Source of the DNA: Lysobacter sp. M2-1
GTDB taxonomy: Bacteria > Pseudomonadota > Gammaproteobacteria > Xanthomonadales > Xanthomonadaceae
Direction: 5' to 3'
Assembly (NCBI RefSeq): GCF_022662495.1
Contig: NZ_JAKPBU010000001.1
Coordinates: 1,922,001 to 1,986,000 of the forward strand
DNA length: 64,000 nt
Shown here one piece after another: positions 54,163 through 63,883 of this stretch (positions are counted from its first letter, which is position 1; every line of letters starts with the position of its first letter). The translations under genes were made by a program, and so were the position numbers. Under the pieces are notes generated by a model. That model was given only the letters and a program-made list of their open reading frames with translations. It was not told the origin of the DNA and ran no database searches.

Positions 54163-54639
54163 TTAGCCCACCAGCCGCTTCTCGTAGCGCCACACCTCCA
54201 GGCGGAAGATGCCGGCTGGCGTGTCCAGCGGATTGACGACGGTGCCGGTGCGCTGCCAACCGCACTTCTCGTAGAAGCGGGCGGCGCGCTCGTTGCCGAT
54301 CGCGCAGGCCAGCCAGGCGGTGGCGACGCCTGCTGCGGCCAGGCGCGCCTCGGCATCGGCCACGAGCGCCGCGGCCACGCCGGATCCACGCGCAGCTGCG
54401 GTGACGAAGAGCTGATAGAGCTCGTCGCCATGGACCATGCAGAAGCCGACGGCTTCACCTGACAGCTCGGCCACGCGGACCTGGTCGAGCGCGGCCCGCA
54501 GCCGCTCGCCGAAGCTCTCGAAGGTACGCAGGCGCGCCAGTTCTGCCGGCAGTATCTGCGCGTGGGCGTCCTGCCAGCCGTCGTACCAGATGCGGGCCAG
54601 ACGATCGATCTCCGCGGCATGGGCGTTTCTGATGTTCAT
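54163..54639 (-). CDS. GNAT family N-acetyltransferase
   Basis: A 158-residue predicted acetyltransferase. It starts MNIRNAHAAEIDRLARIWYD. The acetyl-CoA-binding loop is LFVTAAARGSGVAAALVADA (the R/Q-x-x-G-x-G/A pattern), and ACAIGNERAARFYEKCGWQ forms the C-terminal motif. The substrate is not evident. It lies 42 bp from recQ on the same strand and may be cotranscribed with it. Confidence 0.88.
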   Translation of the reverse strand: MNIRNAHAAEIDRLARIWYDGWQDAHAQILPAELARLRTFESFGERLRAALDQVRVAELSGEAVGFCMVHGDELYQLFVTAAARGSGVAAALVADAEARLAAAGVATAWLACAIGNERAARFYEKCGWQRTGTVVNPLDTPAGIFRLEVWRYEKRLVG

Positions 54640-54681
54640 TCCAACCACCACGATTGCTTGTCCGTTACGTGCGCAAATGGA

Positions 54682-56538
54682 TCAGGCCTCACGCGCGTCG
54701 GTGGCGCGCTCGAGCGCCGCCATCAGCTGCGCGCCGTAGCGCGCGAGCTTGGCCGCGCCGATGCCTTCCACCGTCGAAAGCGCGTCCAGATCGCGCGGTG
54801 GATCGAGTGCGACCGCACGCAGGGTGCGATCGTGGAACACCACATACGCCGGCAGGTTCTGCTCGCGCGCGACTTCGGCGCGCCAACTGCGCAGCGCCTC
54901 GAACCGCTGCGCGGCGTCGACCGGCAGGTCGACGGGTGAGCGGGCCATCGGGCCGGCAGCCCCGTCGCGCCTTCCCCGCCTGCGGGTCGCGGGCGGATCG
55001 CTGCGCAGCGCCAGCGTGCGTTCGCCACGCAACACGGCGCCGCTGTCCGCGGTCAGGCGCAGGGCGCCGTAGCCTTCCACGTCCGCCTCGAGCAGACCCG
55101 CGGCCACCAGCTGGCGGAACACGCTGCGCCATTGCCTGGCGTCCAGTTCCTGGCCGATGCCGAACGTGCTCAGGTGCTGGTGACCGAACTGCTGCACCTT
55201 GGCGCTGTCGGCACCGCGCAGCACGTCGATCAGGTGGGCTGCGCCGAAACGCTGGCCGGTGCGGTAGACGCAGGACAGGGCCTTTTGTGCGGTCACCGTG
55301 CCGTCCCAGGTCTGCGACGGCGAGAGGCAGTTGTCGCAGTTGCCGCATCGGCCCGGGTGCGCTTCGCCGAAGTAGGCGAGAAGAGTGCGCCGCCGGCAAT
55401 CGGTGGATTCGCAGTAGCCGAGCAGTGCATCGAGCTTGCGGCGCTCCAGCAGCTTGCGCTGCTCGGCCGCGTCCGAGGCAGCGATCATCCGCTGCAGCAG
55501 GGTCGCATCGCCCAGGCCGTAGGCGAGCCAGGCTTCCGAGGGCTCGCCGTCGCGGCCGGCCCGGCCGGTCTCCTGGTAATAGCCTTCCATCGACTTGGGC
55601 AGATCGAGATGGGCGACATAGCGCACATCCGGTTTGTCGATGCCCATGCCGAAGGCAATCGTGGCCACCATCACCACGCCCTCGCCACGCAGGAAGCGGC
55701 GCTGGTGATCCGCGCGCACGGCCGCGTCCAGGCCGGCGTGGTAGGGCAGGGCGGTGATGCCGGCGTCGGCCAGCATCTGCGCCGTGGCCTCCACTTTGCG
55801 CCGCGACAGGCAGTACACGATGCCGGTCTGTCCGCGGCGTGCATCGATGAAGTCGAGCAGCTGGCGCGGACCGCCATGCTTGGGCACCACGGTATAGCGG
55901 ATGTTCGGCCGGTCGAACGAACTGACGAACTGGCGCGCGTCCTCCAGCGCCAGGCGCTCGACGATCTCGTTGCGCGTGGGAGTATCGGCGGTGGCGGTCA
56001 GGGCGATCCGTGGCACGTTCGGCCAGCGTTCGTGCAGCAGGGTGAGTTCGCGATATTCCGGGCGGAAGTCGTGGCCCCACTGCGAGACGCAGTGGGCCTC
56101 GTCGATCGCGAACAGGGCGATGTGCGCGCGTTCGAGCAGCGAGAGGAAGCGTGGGGTGAGCAGGCGCTCGGGCGCCACGTACAGCAGGTCCAGTTCGCCC
56201 GCGGCCAGCTGGCGCTCGACCGCGTTCGCCGCCTGCGCGTCCAGGCTGGAATTGAGGAAGGCCGCCCGCACCCCCAGCTGGCGCAGCGCTTCCACCTGGT
56301 CCTGCATCAGCGCGATCAGCGGCGAGACCACGATGGCCGTGCCTGCGCGTAGCAGCGCTGGCAGCTGGTAGCACAGCGACTTGCCGCCGCCGGTGGGCAT
56401 CAGCACCAGCGCATCGCCGCCGGCCATCACATGCGCGACGATCTCGGCCTGCGGCCCGCGGAAGGCGTCGTAGCCGAAGACGTCGCGCAGCCGATCCAGG
56501 GCAGCGGGTTGGGCGGGGAGATCAGGGACGGCGGACAT
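54682..56538 (-). CDS. recQ: ATP-dependent DNA helicase RecQ
   Basis: A 618-residue 3'-5' helicase for recombination and repair. Walker A is [17 protein letters not shown], the DExH box is [19 protein letters not shown], and motif VI lies in [16 protein letters not shown]. Zinc-binding Cys are present in [16 protein letters not shown] and [11 protein letters not shown] winged-helix RQC region and a C-terminal HRDC domain ([20 protein letters not shown]) complete the normal architecture. ATG 56538 gives the family N-terminus. Confidence 0.96.
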   Translation of the reverse strand: MSAVPDLPAQPAALDRLRDVFGYDAFRGPQAEIVAHVMAGGDALVLMPTGGGKSLCYQLPALLRAGTAIVVSPLIALMQDQVEALRQLGVRAAFLNSSLDAQAANAVERQLAAGELDLLYVAPERLLTPRFLSLLERAHIALFAIDEAHCVSQWGHDFRPEYRELTLLHERWPNVPRIALTATADTPTRNEIVERLALEDARQFVSSFDRPNIRYTVVPKHGGPRQLLDFIDARRGQTGIVYCLSRRKVEATAQMLADAGITALPYHAGLDAAVRADHQRRFLRGEGVVMVATIAFGMGIDKPDVRYVAHLDLPKSMEGYYQETGRAGRDGEPSEAWLAYGLGDATLLQRMIAASDAAEQRKLLERRKLDALLGYCESTDCRRRTLLAYFGEAHPGRCGNCDNCLSPSQTWDGTVTAQKALSCVYRTGQRFGAAHLIDVLRGADSAKVQQFGHQHLSTFGIGQELDARQWRSVFRQLVAAGLLEADVEGYGALRLTADSGAVLRGERTLALRSDPPATRRRGRRDGAAGPMARSPVDLPVDAAQRFEALRSWRAEVAREQNLPAYVVFHDRTLRAVALDPPRDLDALSTVEGIGAAKLARYGAQLMAALERATDAREA

Positions 56539-56630
56539 CCGGGCAGGTTAGCAACCGTCCGTCTCACCCGGTGTACGGGAACCCCGCTGGATGGGGCAGG
56601 AAAACTCCGCTTTCCGCTATCGACCCGCTC

Positions 56631-56847
56631 GTAGGTCGGGGCTACGGCCCCGACGCTTCGCGATGATGGGTTGCGCGGACGTCGGGGTGTGGCACGCCTT
56701 ATGGTGGCTGCCCTAGAGGCCGTGCAGTTGTGCGCACGTCGGGCGCGTAGGCCCGACCTACAGCTTCGGCGTTTGTTCGGGCATCAGGGCCCGGAGCCTG
56801 ACCCCACCTTCCGTGGCCGGCCAATCGTCGGGCGCGGAGGCCCGACC
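56631..56847. repeat. REP cluster (GTAG head) between recQ and dps
   Basis: Three related hairpins lie here. A forward copy is at 56631-56655 (GTAGGTCGGGGCTACGGCCC followed by CGACG). An inverted copy is at 56737-56761 (starting CGTCGGGCGCGTAGG, ending CGACCTAC). A third partial copy is at 56826-56847 (CGTCGGGCGCGGAGGCCCG). They occupy most of the 332-bp gap upstream of recQ and downstream of dps. No gene is present in the gap. Confidence 0.8.
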
Positions 56848-56870
56848 CCGGATCGGGTCCGGGGCAGGCC

Positions 56871-57446
56871 CTACTGCAACAGCGAGCGCAGCATCCAGGC
56901 GTACTTCTCGTGGGTCTGCAGACGCTGGGTCATCAGGTCCACCGTCGGGTCGTCGCCGCCGCCTTCGCCGGTCTTGAGCACCTTGCGCGCGGTGCGGCAG
57001 ACTGCCTCGTTGCCCACCACCAGCTGGCGCACCATCTCGCGCCAGTCCGGCGCCTGGGTCAGGCCTGGTTCTTCGCCGATCGAGGACAGGCGGATGAACT
57101 CGGCATACGAACCGGGGGCGTTGAATCCCAGGGCGCGGATACGTTCGGCCACGTCGTCCAGCGCGTTCCACTGCTCGGTGTACTGTGCCTCGAACATGGT
57201 GTGCAGGGCGTTGAACATCGGTCCGGTCACGTTCCAGTGGAAGTTGTGCGTCTTCAGGTAAAGCGTGAACGCATCCGACAGGTAAGTGGACAGGCCTTGT
57301 GCGATCTTCTTGCGATCGCCCGCGCCGATCCCGATATCGATCGCCGGTCCCTTGTCGGCCGGACCTGGCGAGGCGGCCGGATTCGGAACCGCGCCGGCCG
57401 GGGGGTTCTTCGACTTGTTGGACTTGCCGCTTTTCGACTTGGCCAT
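56871..57446 (-). CDS. dps: Dps family DNA-binding ferritin-like protein
   Basis: A 191-residue member of the Dps family, which oxidises and stores iron and condenses DNA during stress. The ferroxidase segment is YLKTHNFHWNVTGPMFNALH, with downstream acidic partners in AQYTEQWNALDDVAERI. A Lys/Ser-rich N-terminal tail (MAKSKSGKSNKSK) of about 40 residues probably binds DNA. A strong ribosome site AAAGGAG precedes the start. It is divergent from hrpA with 82 bp between. No OxyR box could be assigned with confidence. Confidence 0.93.
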   Translation of the reverse strand: MAKSKSGKSNKSKNPPAGAVPNPAASPGPADKGPAIDIGIGAGDRKKIAQGLSTYLSDAFTLYLKTHNFHWNVTGPMFNALHTMFEAQYTEQWNALDDVAERIRALGFNAPGSYAEFIRLSSIGEEPGLTQAPDWREMVRQLVVGNEAVCRTARKVLKTGEGGGDDPTVDLMTQRLQTHEKYAWMLRSLLQ

Positions 57447-57528
57447 GGGGGCACTCCTTTCGTGGATGCGCTGACCATACGCCAGGTACGTGCATCGTTG
57501 AAATGAAAGTTATCGTTCGTACGAATTC

Positions 57529-60500
57529 ATGCAGCCTATCGAAGCCGAAAACAATCACGCGCCGAACCAGCGGGCATTGAGCCAGGCACGTCGGCGTCTG
57601 GACGCCGCCTGCACGCGTGATCGCGGACGGCTGCTCGGCCTATGGTCGAAGTGGAAGGCAAAGCCCGGCGATGCGGGTGCGCGGGCCGGGTTCGAATCCG
57701 CACTGCAGGCTTCGGTCGCGACGCGTGCCGCCCGGGCTGCCGCGCTGCCGCAAGCCCCTGTCGTGCCTGATCTACCCATCGCCGGCGAAGCCGAGCGGAT
57801 CGTCGAACTGATCCGCTCGCATCCGGTGGTGGTGATCGCCGGCGAAACCGGCTCGGGCAAGACCACCCAGCTGCCCAAGCTGTGCCTGGCGGCCGGGCGC
57901 GGCGCGGCCGGGTTGATCGGCTGCACCCAGCCGCGTCGGATCGCGGCGCGGGCCGTGGCGCGACGCGTGGCGGAGGAACTGCAGGTGCCGCTGGGCGGCG
58001 CGGTCGGCTTCCAGGTGCGCTTCAGCGACAACGTGAGCGAGCAGACCGCGGTCAAGTTCATGACCGACGGCATCCTGCTTGCGGAAATCCAGACCGACCG
58101 CTGGCTCTCACGCTACGACACGATCATCGTTGACGAGGCGCACGAACGCAGCCTCAACATCGATTTCCTGCTCGGCTACCTGAAGCAGCTGCTGGAGCGG
58201 CGCTCCGACCTGAAGGTGATCGTCACCTCGGCCACGATCGACACCGAGCGCTTCGCCGCGCACTTCGGCAACGCGCCGGTGGTGAACGTGGAGGGACGCG
58301 GGTTTCCGGTCGAAGTGCGGTATCGGCCGCTGGAGGGCGAAGGCGACATGGCCGCTGCCGCCGGCGCGCGCGGCGCCTCAGGCGAGGGGCAAGGAGGCGA
58401 ACGCAGCGTGCTCGACGCGATCGTCGCCGCCTGCGACGAGATTGCGCGGGACCGCTCCATGGGCGACACCCTGATCTTCCTCCCCGGCGAGCGCGAGATC
58501 CGCGACGCGCACCGGGCCCTGGAGCAGCGCAAATACCGGCACACCGAAGTGCTGCCGCTGTACGCGCGCCTGTCCGCACGCGACCAGGACCGCGTCTTCC
58601 ACCCAGGCTCGCAGCGACGGATCGTGCTGGCCACCAACGTGGCCGAGACCTCGCTCACCGTGCCGCGGATCCACTACGTGGTGGACCCGGGCCTGGCCCG
58701 GGTCAAGCGCTACAGCCCGCGGCAGAAACTCGACCGCCTGCACATCGAGCCGGTCAGTCAAGCCAGCGCCGACCAGCGCAAGGGGCGCTGCGGCCGCATC
58801 GCGCCGGGCATCTGCTACCGGCTGTATGCCGAAGCTGATTTCGCCTCGCGCCCGGCCTATACCGACCCGGAGATCCGGCGCGCTGCGCTCGCCGGGGTGA
58901 TCCTGCGCATGCTCTCGCTGGGGCTGGGCAGCATCGAATCGTTTCCTTTTCTCGAACCACCCGATGCGCGCGCGATCGCCGACGGCTGGCAGCAGCTGGC
59001 CGAGCTGGGCGCGGTCGACGATGAGCGCAAGCTCACCGCGATCGGCCGCAGCATGGCGCGGCTGCCCATCGACGTGAAGCTCGCCCGCATGCTGGTGTCC
59101 GCGCAGCGGCATGGTTGCCTGCACCAGATGCTGGTCATCGCCAGCTTCCTCGGTATCCAGGACCCGCGCGAGCGCCCCGCCGATGCGCGCGCGGCGGCAG
59201 ACAACGCCCATGCGCAATTCGCGGACGCGAAATCCGAATTCGTCGGGATCCTCAAACTCTGGGATGCCTATCGCCAGGCGCACGAGGAGCTGACTCAGTC
59301 GCAGCTGCGCAAGTGGGCCGACAAGCACTTCCTGGGTTTCCTGCGTCTGCGCGAATGGCGCGAGCTGCACCGGCAGCTGAAGCTGCAGTGCGAGGAACTG
59401 GGATGGGGAATTCGAGAAACGAGTGAAAAGGAACGAGGAACAAGTGTGGGCGAAGCCGATCCATCGGGCATTCGTTCCTCCTTCCTCGTTCCTCGTTCCT
59501 ATGCACTTTTGCATCGCGCCCTGCTCGCCGGCCTGCCCACCCAGCTCGGGCACCTGGTCGAGCGGGGCCTCTACGATGGTCCGCGCGGGCGCAAGTTCCA
59601 GCTGTTTCCTGGTTCGCCGCTCGCGCGCAAGCCACCGCCATGGGTGCTGTCGGCGACCCTGCTCGATACCGAAAAGGTCTGGGCTCTGACCAATGCCGCG
59701 ATCGAGCCAGACTGGGCGATCGACGAACTGACGCATCTGCTGCAGCGGCGCCACCACGATCCGCGCTGGTCGCGCGCGCAGGGCCGGGTGATCGGCAGCG
59801 AGCAGATCAGCCTGTTCGGCCTGGTGCTGGCGCCCAAGCGGCCAGTGCACTACGGCGCGCTGTACCCGGTCGAGGCACGCGCGATTTTCCTGAGCGATGC
59901 GCTGGTCGCGGGCGAGATCAACACGCGCGGCGCCTTTCTCGCGCGCAATCTGAAGACGCTGGAATCGGCGCGGGAGGAAGAAGCCAAGCTGCGGCGCACC
60001 GGCCTGGTGATCGACGAGGAGGCGCAGGCGCAGTGGTACGACGCGCGCATCCCCGCGCACATCGTCAGTGCCCAGGCGCTCGATGCCTGGTTCGCCAAAC
60101 TGGCGAAGGACGAGAAAGCGGCGCTCGAATGGGCCCGCGACGACCTGCTGGTCGGCGACGGCAGCGACGCTTCGCGATTCCCGGCGTTCATCGCCTTGGG
60201 CGATGCCCGGCTGGCGGTGCGCTACCGGTTCGAGCCCGGCGCGCCGGACGATGGCATGACCGTGGTCGTGCCGCTGCACTTGCTCAATGCGCTCGATCCG
60301 GCGCGGCTGTCGTGGCTCGCGCCGGGCTTCGTCCAGGACAAGGCGGCGGCGCTGATCCGGTCGCTGCCCAAGCCGCTGCGGCGCAATTTCGTGCCGGCGC
60401 CGGACTTTGCCAAAGCCTTCGCAGAGGCGCATCCGGCGCCTGAGGCCGACAGCATCGAGGGCGCGCTCGCCAGGTTCCTCAAGCGCCTGGCCGGCGTAGA

Positions 60501-61593
60501 GATTTCCGCGACCGATTTCGAACCGGCGGCGATCGATCCGCATCTGCACGCGAACCTGCGCCTGCTCGACATCGCCGGGGAGCGAGCCAGCGACCGTCGC
60601 GTGCTCGCCGAATCGCGCGACCTCGCTGCGCTGCGCGAACGCTTCGGCGCCCGCGCCGCACAGGCATTCGCGTCGCACGCGGCAGCAGGGCTTGCGCAAC
60701 CGGGGTTGATCGCCTTTCCCGATACACCGATCCCCGAATCGGTGCCCGGTGCGGGCGGCGTGCCAGCCTATCCCTCGCTGCAGGAAGACGGCGACAGCGC
60801 TTCGCTCGTGGTGCACGCCGATCGCGCGGTGGCGCACCGCCTGCATCCGCAGGGCGTGCGCCGGCTGCTGGCCATCGCGCTGGCCGACCGGCTCAAGCAG
60901 GCGCGCAAGCAATTGCCGGTGCAGGCCAAGACCGGGCTGTTGTATGCAGCGATCGAGTCCGCGGCCCCGCGCCAGCTGCAGGCCACGGCGCAAACGGGCG
61001 GATCGAAGGGCGATCGTCTGCGCGAGGATCTGGTCGAAGGCGCGTTCTCGGCGCTCGCCGCCGACGGCTTGGAGCAGGTCCGCGATGCCGGCGCGTTCGC
61101 GCAGCGTCGCGATGCGATCGCCACGGCGCTGTTCCCGGAAGCCATGCGCCGGCTGCAGCAGGCCGAAGTCATCCTGGGCCAGGTCGCCGCCGTGCGCGCC
61201 AGGCTCGACAGCAGGTTGCTCGGCTGGGCGCGCGGCAACCTCGACGACATGCAGGCCCAGCTCGCGGCGTTGCTGCCTCCTGGCTTCCTCCGTGACGTGC
61301 CTGCTGCCGCGCTTGCCGAATATCCGCGCTACCTCAAGGCGCTCGCCCTGCGCGCCGAGCGCGCCTTGCGCGATCCGGCGAAGGATCAGGCGCGCATGCT
61401 CGAACTCAAGCCCTTCGCCGACGCGGTGGCCGCTGCCCTGTCCGAACACCCGGGCGACCCGGACTGGCAGGCAGTGCGTTGGGACCTGGAGGAGCTGCGG
61501 GTGTCGATGTTCGCGCAGGAGCTGGGCGCGAAGGGCGGCATCTCGCCGAAGAAGCTCGCCGCGCGCCTGGCCCAGCTGCAGCGGTCGGCGTGA
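57529..61593 (+). CDS. hrpA: ATP-dependent RNA helicase HrpA
   Basis: A 1354-residue DEAH-box helicase. Walker A is VIAGETGSGKTTQLPKL, the DEAH box is IIVDEAHERSLNIDFLL, motif III is VTSATIDTERF, and motif VI lies in KGRCGRIAPGICYRLY. The HA2 and OB regions and the long C-terminal DUF3418 domain are present, so the length is close to the E. coli protein. Around codons 627-660 a repeat-derived segment (ETSEKERGTSVGEADPSGIR) is inserted without breaking the frame. ATG 57529 was chosen as the first start after the shared promoter region. Confidence 0.95.
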   Translation: MQPIEAENNHAPNQRALSQARRRLDAACTRDRGRLLGLWSKWKAKPGDAGARAGFESALQASVATRAARAAALPQAPVVPDLPIAGEAERIVELIRSHPVVVIAGETGSGKTTQLPKLCLAAGRGAAGLIGCTQPRRIAARAVARRVAEELQVPLGGAVGFQVRFSDNVSEQTAVKFMTDGILLAEIQTDRWLSRYDTIIVDEAHERSLNIDFLLGYLKQLLERRSDLKVIVTSATIDTERFAAHFGNAPVVNVEGRGFPVEVRYRPLEGEGDMAAAAGARGASGEGQGGERSVLDAIVAACDEIARDRSMGDTLIFLPGEREIRDAHRALEQRKYRHTEVLPLYARLSARDQDRVFHPGSQRRIVLATNVAETSLTVPRIHYVVDPGLARVKRYSPRQKLDRLHIEPVSQASADQRKGRCGRIAPGICYRLYAEADFASRPAYTDPEIRRAALAGVILRMLSLGLGSIESFPFLEPPDARAIADGWQQLAELGAVDDERKLTAIGRSMARLPIDVKLARMLVSAQRHGCLHQMLVIASFLGIQDPRERPADARAAADNAHAQFADAKSEFVGILKLWDAYRQAHEELTQSQLRKWADKHFLGFLRLREWRELHRQLKLQCEELGWGIRETSEKERGTSVGEADPSGIRSSFLVPRSYALLHRALLAGLPTQLGHLVERGLYDGPRGRKFQLFPGSPLARKPPPWVLSATLLDTEKVWALTNAAIEPDWAIDELTHLLQRRHHDPRWSRAQGRVIGSEQISLFGLVLAPKRPVHYGALYPVEARAIFLSDALVAGEINTRGAFLARNLKTLESAREEEAKLRRTGLVIDEEAQAQWYDARIPAHIVSAQALDAWFAKLAKDEKAALEWARDDLLVGDGSDASRFPAFIALGDARLAVRYRFEPGAPDDGMTVVVPLHLLNALDPARLSWLAPGFVQDKAAALIRSLPKPLRRNFVPAPDFAKAFAEAHPAPEADSIEGALARFLKRLAGVEISATDFEPAAIDPHLHANLRLLDIAGERASDRRVLAESRDLAALRERFGARAAQAFASHAAAGLAQPGLIAFPDTPIPESVPGAGGVPAYPSLQEDGDSASLVVHADRAVAHRLHPQGVRRLLAIALADRLKQARKQLPVQAKTGLLYAAIESAAPRQLQATAQTGGSKGDRLREDLVEGAFSALAADGLEQVRDAGAFAQRRDAIATALFPEAMRRLQQAEVILGQVAAVRARLDSRLLGWARGNLDDMQAQLAALLPPGFLRDVPAAALAEYPRYLKALALRAERALRDPAKDQARMLELKPFADAVAAALSEHPGDPDWQAVRWDLEELRVSMFAQELGAKGGISPKKLAARLAQLQRSA
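59429..59500. repeat. Inverted repeat element inside hrpA
   Basis: AGGAACGAGGAA at 59429-59440 has two overlapping perfect reverse complements at 59482-59493 and 59489-59500. The surrounding A+T-richer stretch from about 59407 differs in base use from hrpA and reads like short intergenic repeats. The reading frame stays open across it. Confidence 0.7.
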
Positions 61594-61664
61594 CCTGCGA
61601 ATGCGACGTCGATGGTTTTGCCGGCAGGCACGGACACCGCTAGTGTAGGACGCTGATCGCGTTG

Positions 61665-63848
61665 ATGGCTGCCGTGCACCTCCGGAACGAACAATTCGAA
61701 AGCCTGCTTGCGCAGCCGCCGCTGTCGGCGCTTCCCGAGGCGTTGCGCGATGCATTGGCGGGGTGCGCACGCCGGGCCGGACCCGCCGAGCCGGGACGGT
61801 ACGCCGTGCTCGCGGATACGCTGGAACTGCTTTCCGTCCTCAATGCCGATGCCGACACGCTGGCGGCGACATTCGTGCATGCACTCAATGCCGTCCCGGT
61901 GGAGGAGATGGCGGCGTTCGAACGCACGCATCCGGAAATCGCCCCGCTGCTCGAGGGCCAGCGCGCTGCAGCGCAGGTATGGAGCCTGCACGCCGGGCAG
62001 TCGGCCGGTGGCAATGCCGAAGGCTTGCGCCGGCTGCTGCTGGCGATCGTGCGCGATCTGCGCGTGGTCCCGATCCTGCTGGCCGAGCAGCTGGCGCGGA
62101 TGCGGCTGTCGCGCGACCTGCCAGAGGACGAGCGCCAGGCGCTTGCCCGCCTCACCCGCGACATCCATGCGCCGCTCGCCAACCGCCTGGGCATCTGGCA
62201 GTTGAAATGGGAGCTGGAGGATCTGGCCTTCCGCTACCTCGAACCGGACACCTACAGGCGCATCGCGCGCCTGCTCGACGACAAGCGGACCGGCCGCGAG
62301 CATTACATCGAGCAGGTCAAGCGTGAACTGGGCGCCGCCTTGCGCGATCAGCAGATCGTCGCCGACGTCGCCGGGCGGCCGAAGCACATCTACAGCATCT
62401 GGAAGAAGATGCAGAAGAAGAATGTGCCGATCGGGGAGCTCTACGACCTGCGCGCGGTGCGGGTGCTGGTCGACGATGTCGCGGCCTGCTACGCGACGCT
62501 GGGCGCGGTGCATGCGCTGTGGGCGCCGGTGCCCGGCGAATTCGACGACTACATCGCCCGGCCCAAGAACAACGACTACCGCTCGCTGCACACGGCGGTG
62601 ATCGGACCCGAAGGCAAGACCCTCGAAGTGCAGATCCGGACCCACGAGATGCATGCGCAGGCCGAACTCGGCGTGGCCGCGCACTGGCGCTACAAGGAAC
62701 ATTCCTATGGGGGCCGCGGCGGCTCGCAGCGGTCCGCTGCGGCCAATGCGGCCAACGACCGCAAGATCGAATGGATGCGTCGCCTGCTGGAAGCCAGCGC
62801 CGAAGGGCGCGAGGGCGAGCAGGCGCTGTCCGGCAACTTCGGCACCGAACTGGTCGAAGACCGGATCTACGCGCTCACGCCGCTGGGCAAGGTGATCGAC
62901 CTGCCCGCGGGCGCCACGCCGCTGGACTTCGCCTACCACGTGCACACCGAGGTCGGCCACCGCTGCCGTGGTGCGAAGGTGGACGGTCGGATCGTGCCGC
63001 TCGATTACCGGCTGCACACGGGCGAGCGCGTGGAGATCCTGACGGCCAAGACCGGCGAGCCGCGCCGCGACTGGCTGCTGGCATCCAATGGCTTCCTGGC
63101 CAGCGCCCGCTCGCGCGACAAGGTGCGCGCGTGGTTCCACAAGCTCGACCGCGCGCGCAACCTGCAGGCCGGGCGCGAGATGCTCGAGAAGGAACTCCGG
63201 CGCCTGGGCCTGCTGCAGGCAGACCCGACTCCGGTGCTGGCGAAGTTCAACGTGGCCAGCTATGAAGACCTGCTGGTGCTGGTGGCACTGGGCGACGTCG
63301 GCCCGCACCAGGTCGGGCGCGCCCTGCTCGAGCACGAGCGCGCGGGCGAGGATTCCGGTTCGGCGCAGCCGGCGCCACGCCAACCGCGCAAGCCGTCCGG
63401 TGCCGGCACCCCCGGGTTTACCGTCGTCGGCATGGGCAATCTGCTGGTCCAGATTGCGCGCTGTTGCCAGCCGCTGCCGGGCGAGCCCATCGCCGGCTAC
63501 CTGACCCGTGCCCGGGGCGTGACCGTGCACCGCGCGGACTGCGCGGCATTCCTGCGCCTGTCGGCGACGCAGCCGCAACGGGTGCTGCCGGTGGAGTGGG
63601 GACGCAGCGATGGCGGACACGCAACCGGCGTGCTGGTCGAGGCGCTCGACCGCAAGCACCTGCTCAAGGACCTGACCAACCTGATCGCACAGGAAGATGC
63701 GCACGTGCTGGACATCCACAGCGAATCCCAGCGCGGCCATCGCGTGCGGTTGCGGTTGCGGGTGCGGGTGCGGGATTTCGGGCAGCTGGCGCGCCTGCTG
63801 GGGAAGATCGAGCAGCTCTCGGGCGTGGAGTCGACGCGGCGGGCGTGA
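61665..63848 (+). CDS. relA: RelA-type (p)ppGpp synthetase
   Basis: A 727-residue protein that makes pppGpp/ppGpp on the ribosome in amino-acid starvation. The N-terminal hydrolase-like domain lacks the His-Asp pair needed for hydrolysis (VHALNAVPVEEM), as in RelA rather than SpoT. Synthetase motifs are PKHIYSIWKKMQKKN, DYIARPKNNDYRSLHTAVI and LEVQIRTHEMHAQAELGVAA. TGS (IYALTPLGKVIDLPAGATPL) and C-terminal ACT domains follow. A TTG at 61662 directly precedes ATG 61665; I chose the ATG. Confidence 0.95.
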   Translation: MAAVHLRNEQFESLLAQPPLSALPEALRDALAGCARRAGPAEPGRYAVLADTLELLSVLNADADTLAATFVHALNAVPVEEMAAFERTHPEIAPLLEGQRAAAQVWSLHAGQSAGGNAEGLRRLLLAIVRDLRVVPILLAEQLARMRLSRDLPEDERQALARLTRDIHAPLANRLGIWQLKWELEDLAFRYLEPDTYRRIARLLDDKRTGREHYIEQVKRELGAALRDQQIVADVAGRPKHIYSIWKKMQKKNVPIGELYDLRAVRVLVDDVAACYATLGAVHALWAPVPGEFDDYIARPKNNDYRSLHTAVIGPEGKTLEVQIRTHEMHAQAELGVAAHWRYKEHSYGGRGGSQRSAAANAANDRKIEWMRRLLEASAEGREGEQALSGNFGTELVEDRIYALTPLGKVIDLPAGATPLDFAYHVHTEVGHRCRGAKVDGRIVPLDYRLHTGERVEILTAKTGEPRRDWLLASNGFLASARSRDKVRAWFHKLDRARNLQAGREMLEKELRRLGLLQADPTPVLAKFNVASYEDLLVLVALGDVGPHQVGRALLEHERAGEDSGSAQPAPRQPRKPSGAGTPGFTVVGMGNLLVQIARCCQPLPGEPIAGYLTRARGVTVHRADCAAFLRLSATQPQRVLPVEWGRSDGGHATGVLVEALDRKHLLKDLTNLIAQEDAHVLDIHSESQRGHRVRLRLRVRVRDFGQLARLLGKIEQLSGVESTRRA

Positions 63849-63883
63849 CGCCGCGCTGCCCGTCATACGCCTATCCTGCGCGC

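Noticed and set aside
56871-57528. OxyR box upstream of dps
   Set aside because: GATAAC and CAACGATG elements are present, but the ATAG-N7-CTAT pattern is not met.
58378-61770. Minus-strand open frame of 1130 codons opposite hrpA
   Set aside because: It is a shadow of hrpA, which has full helicase motifs. The antisense protein is low in recognisable structure.
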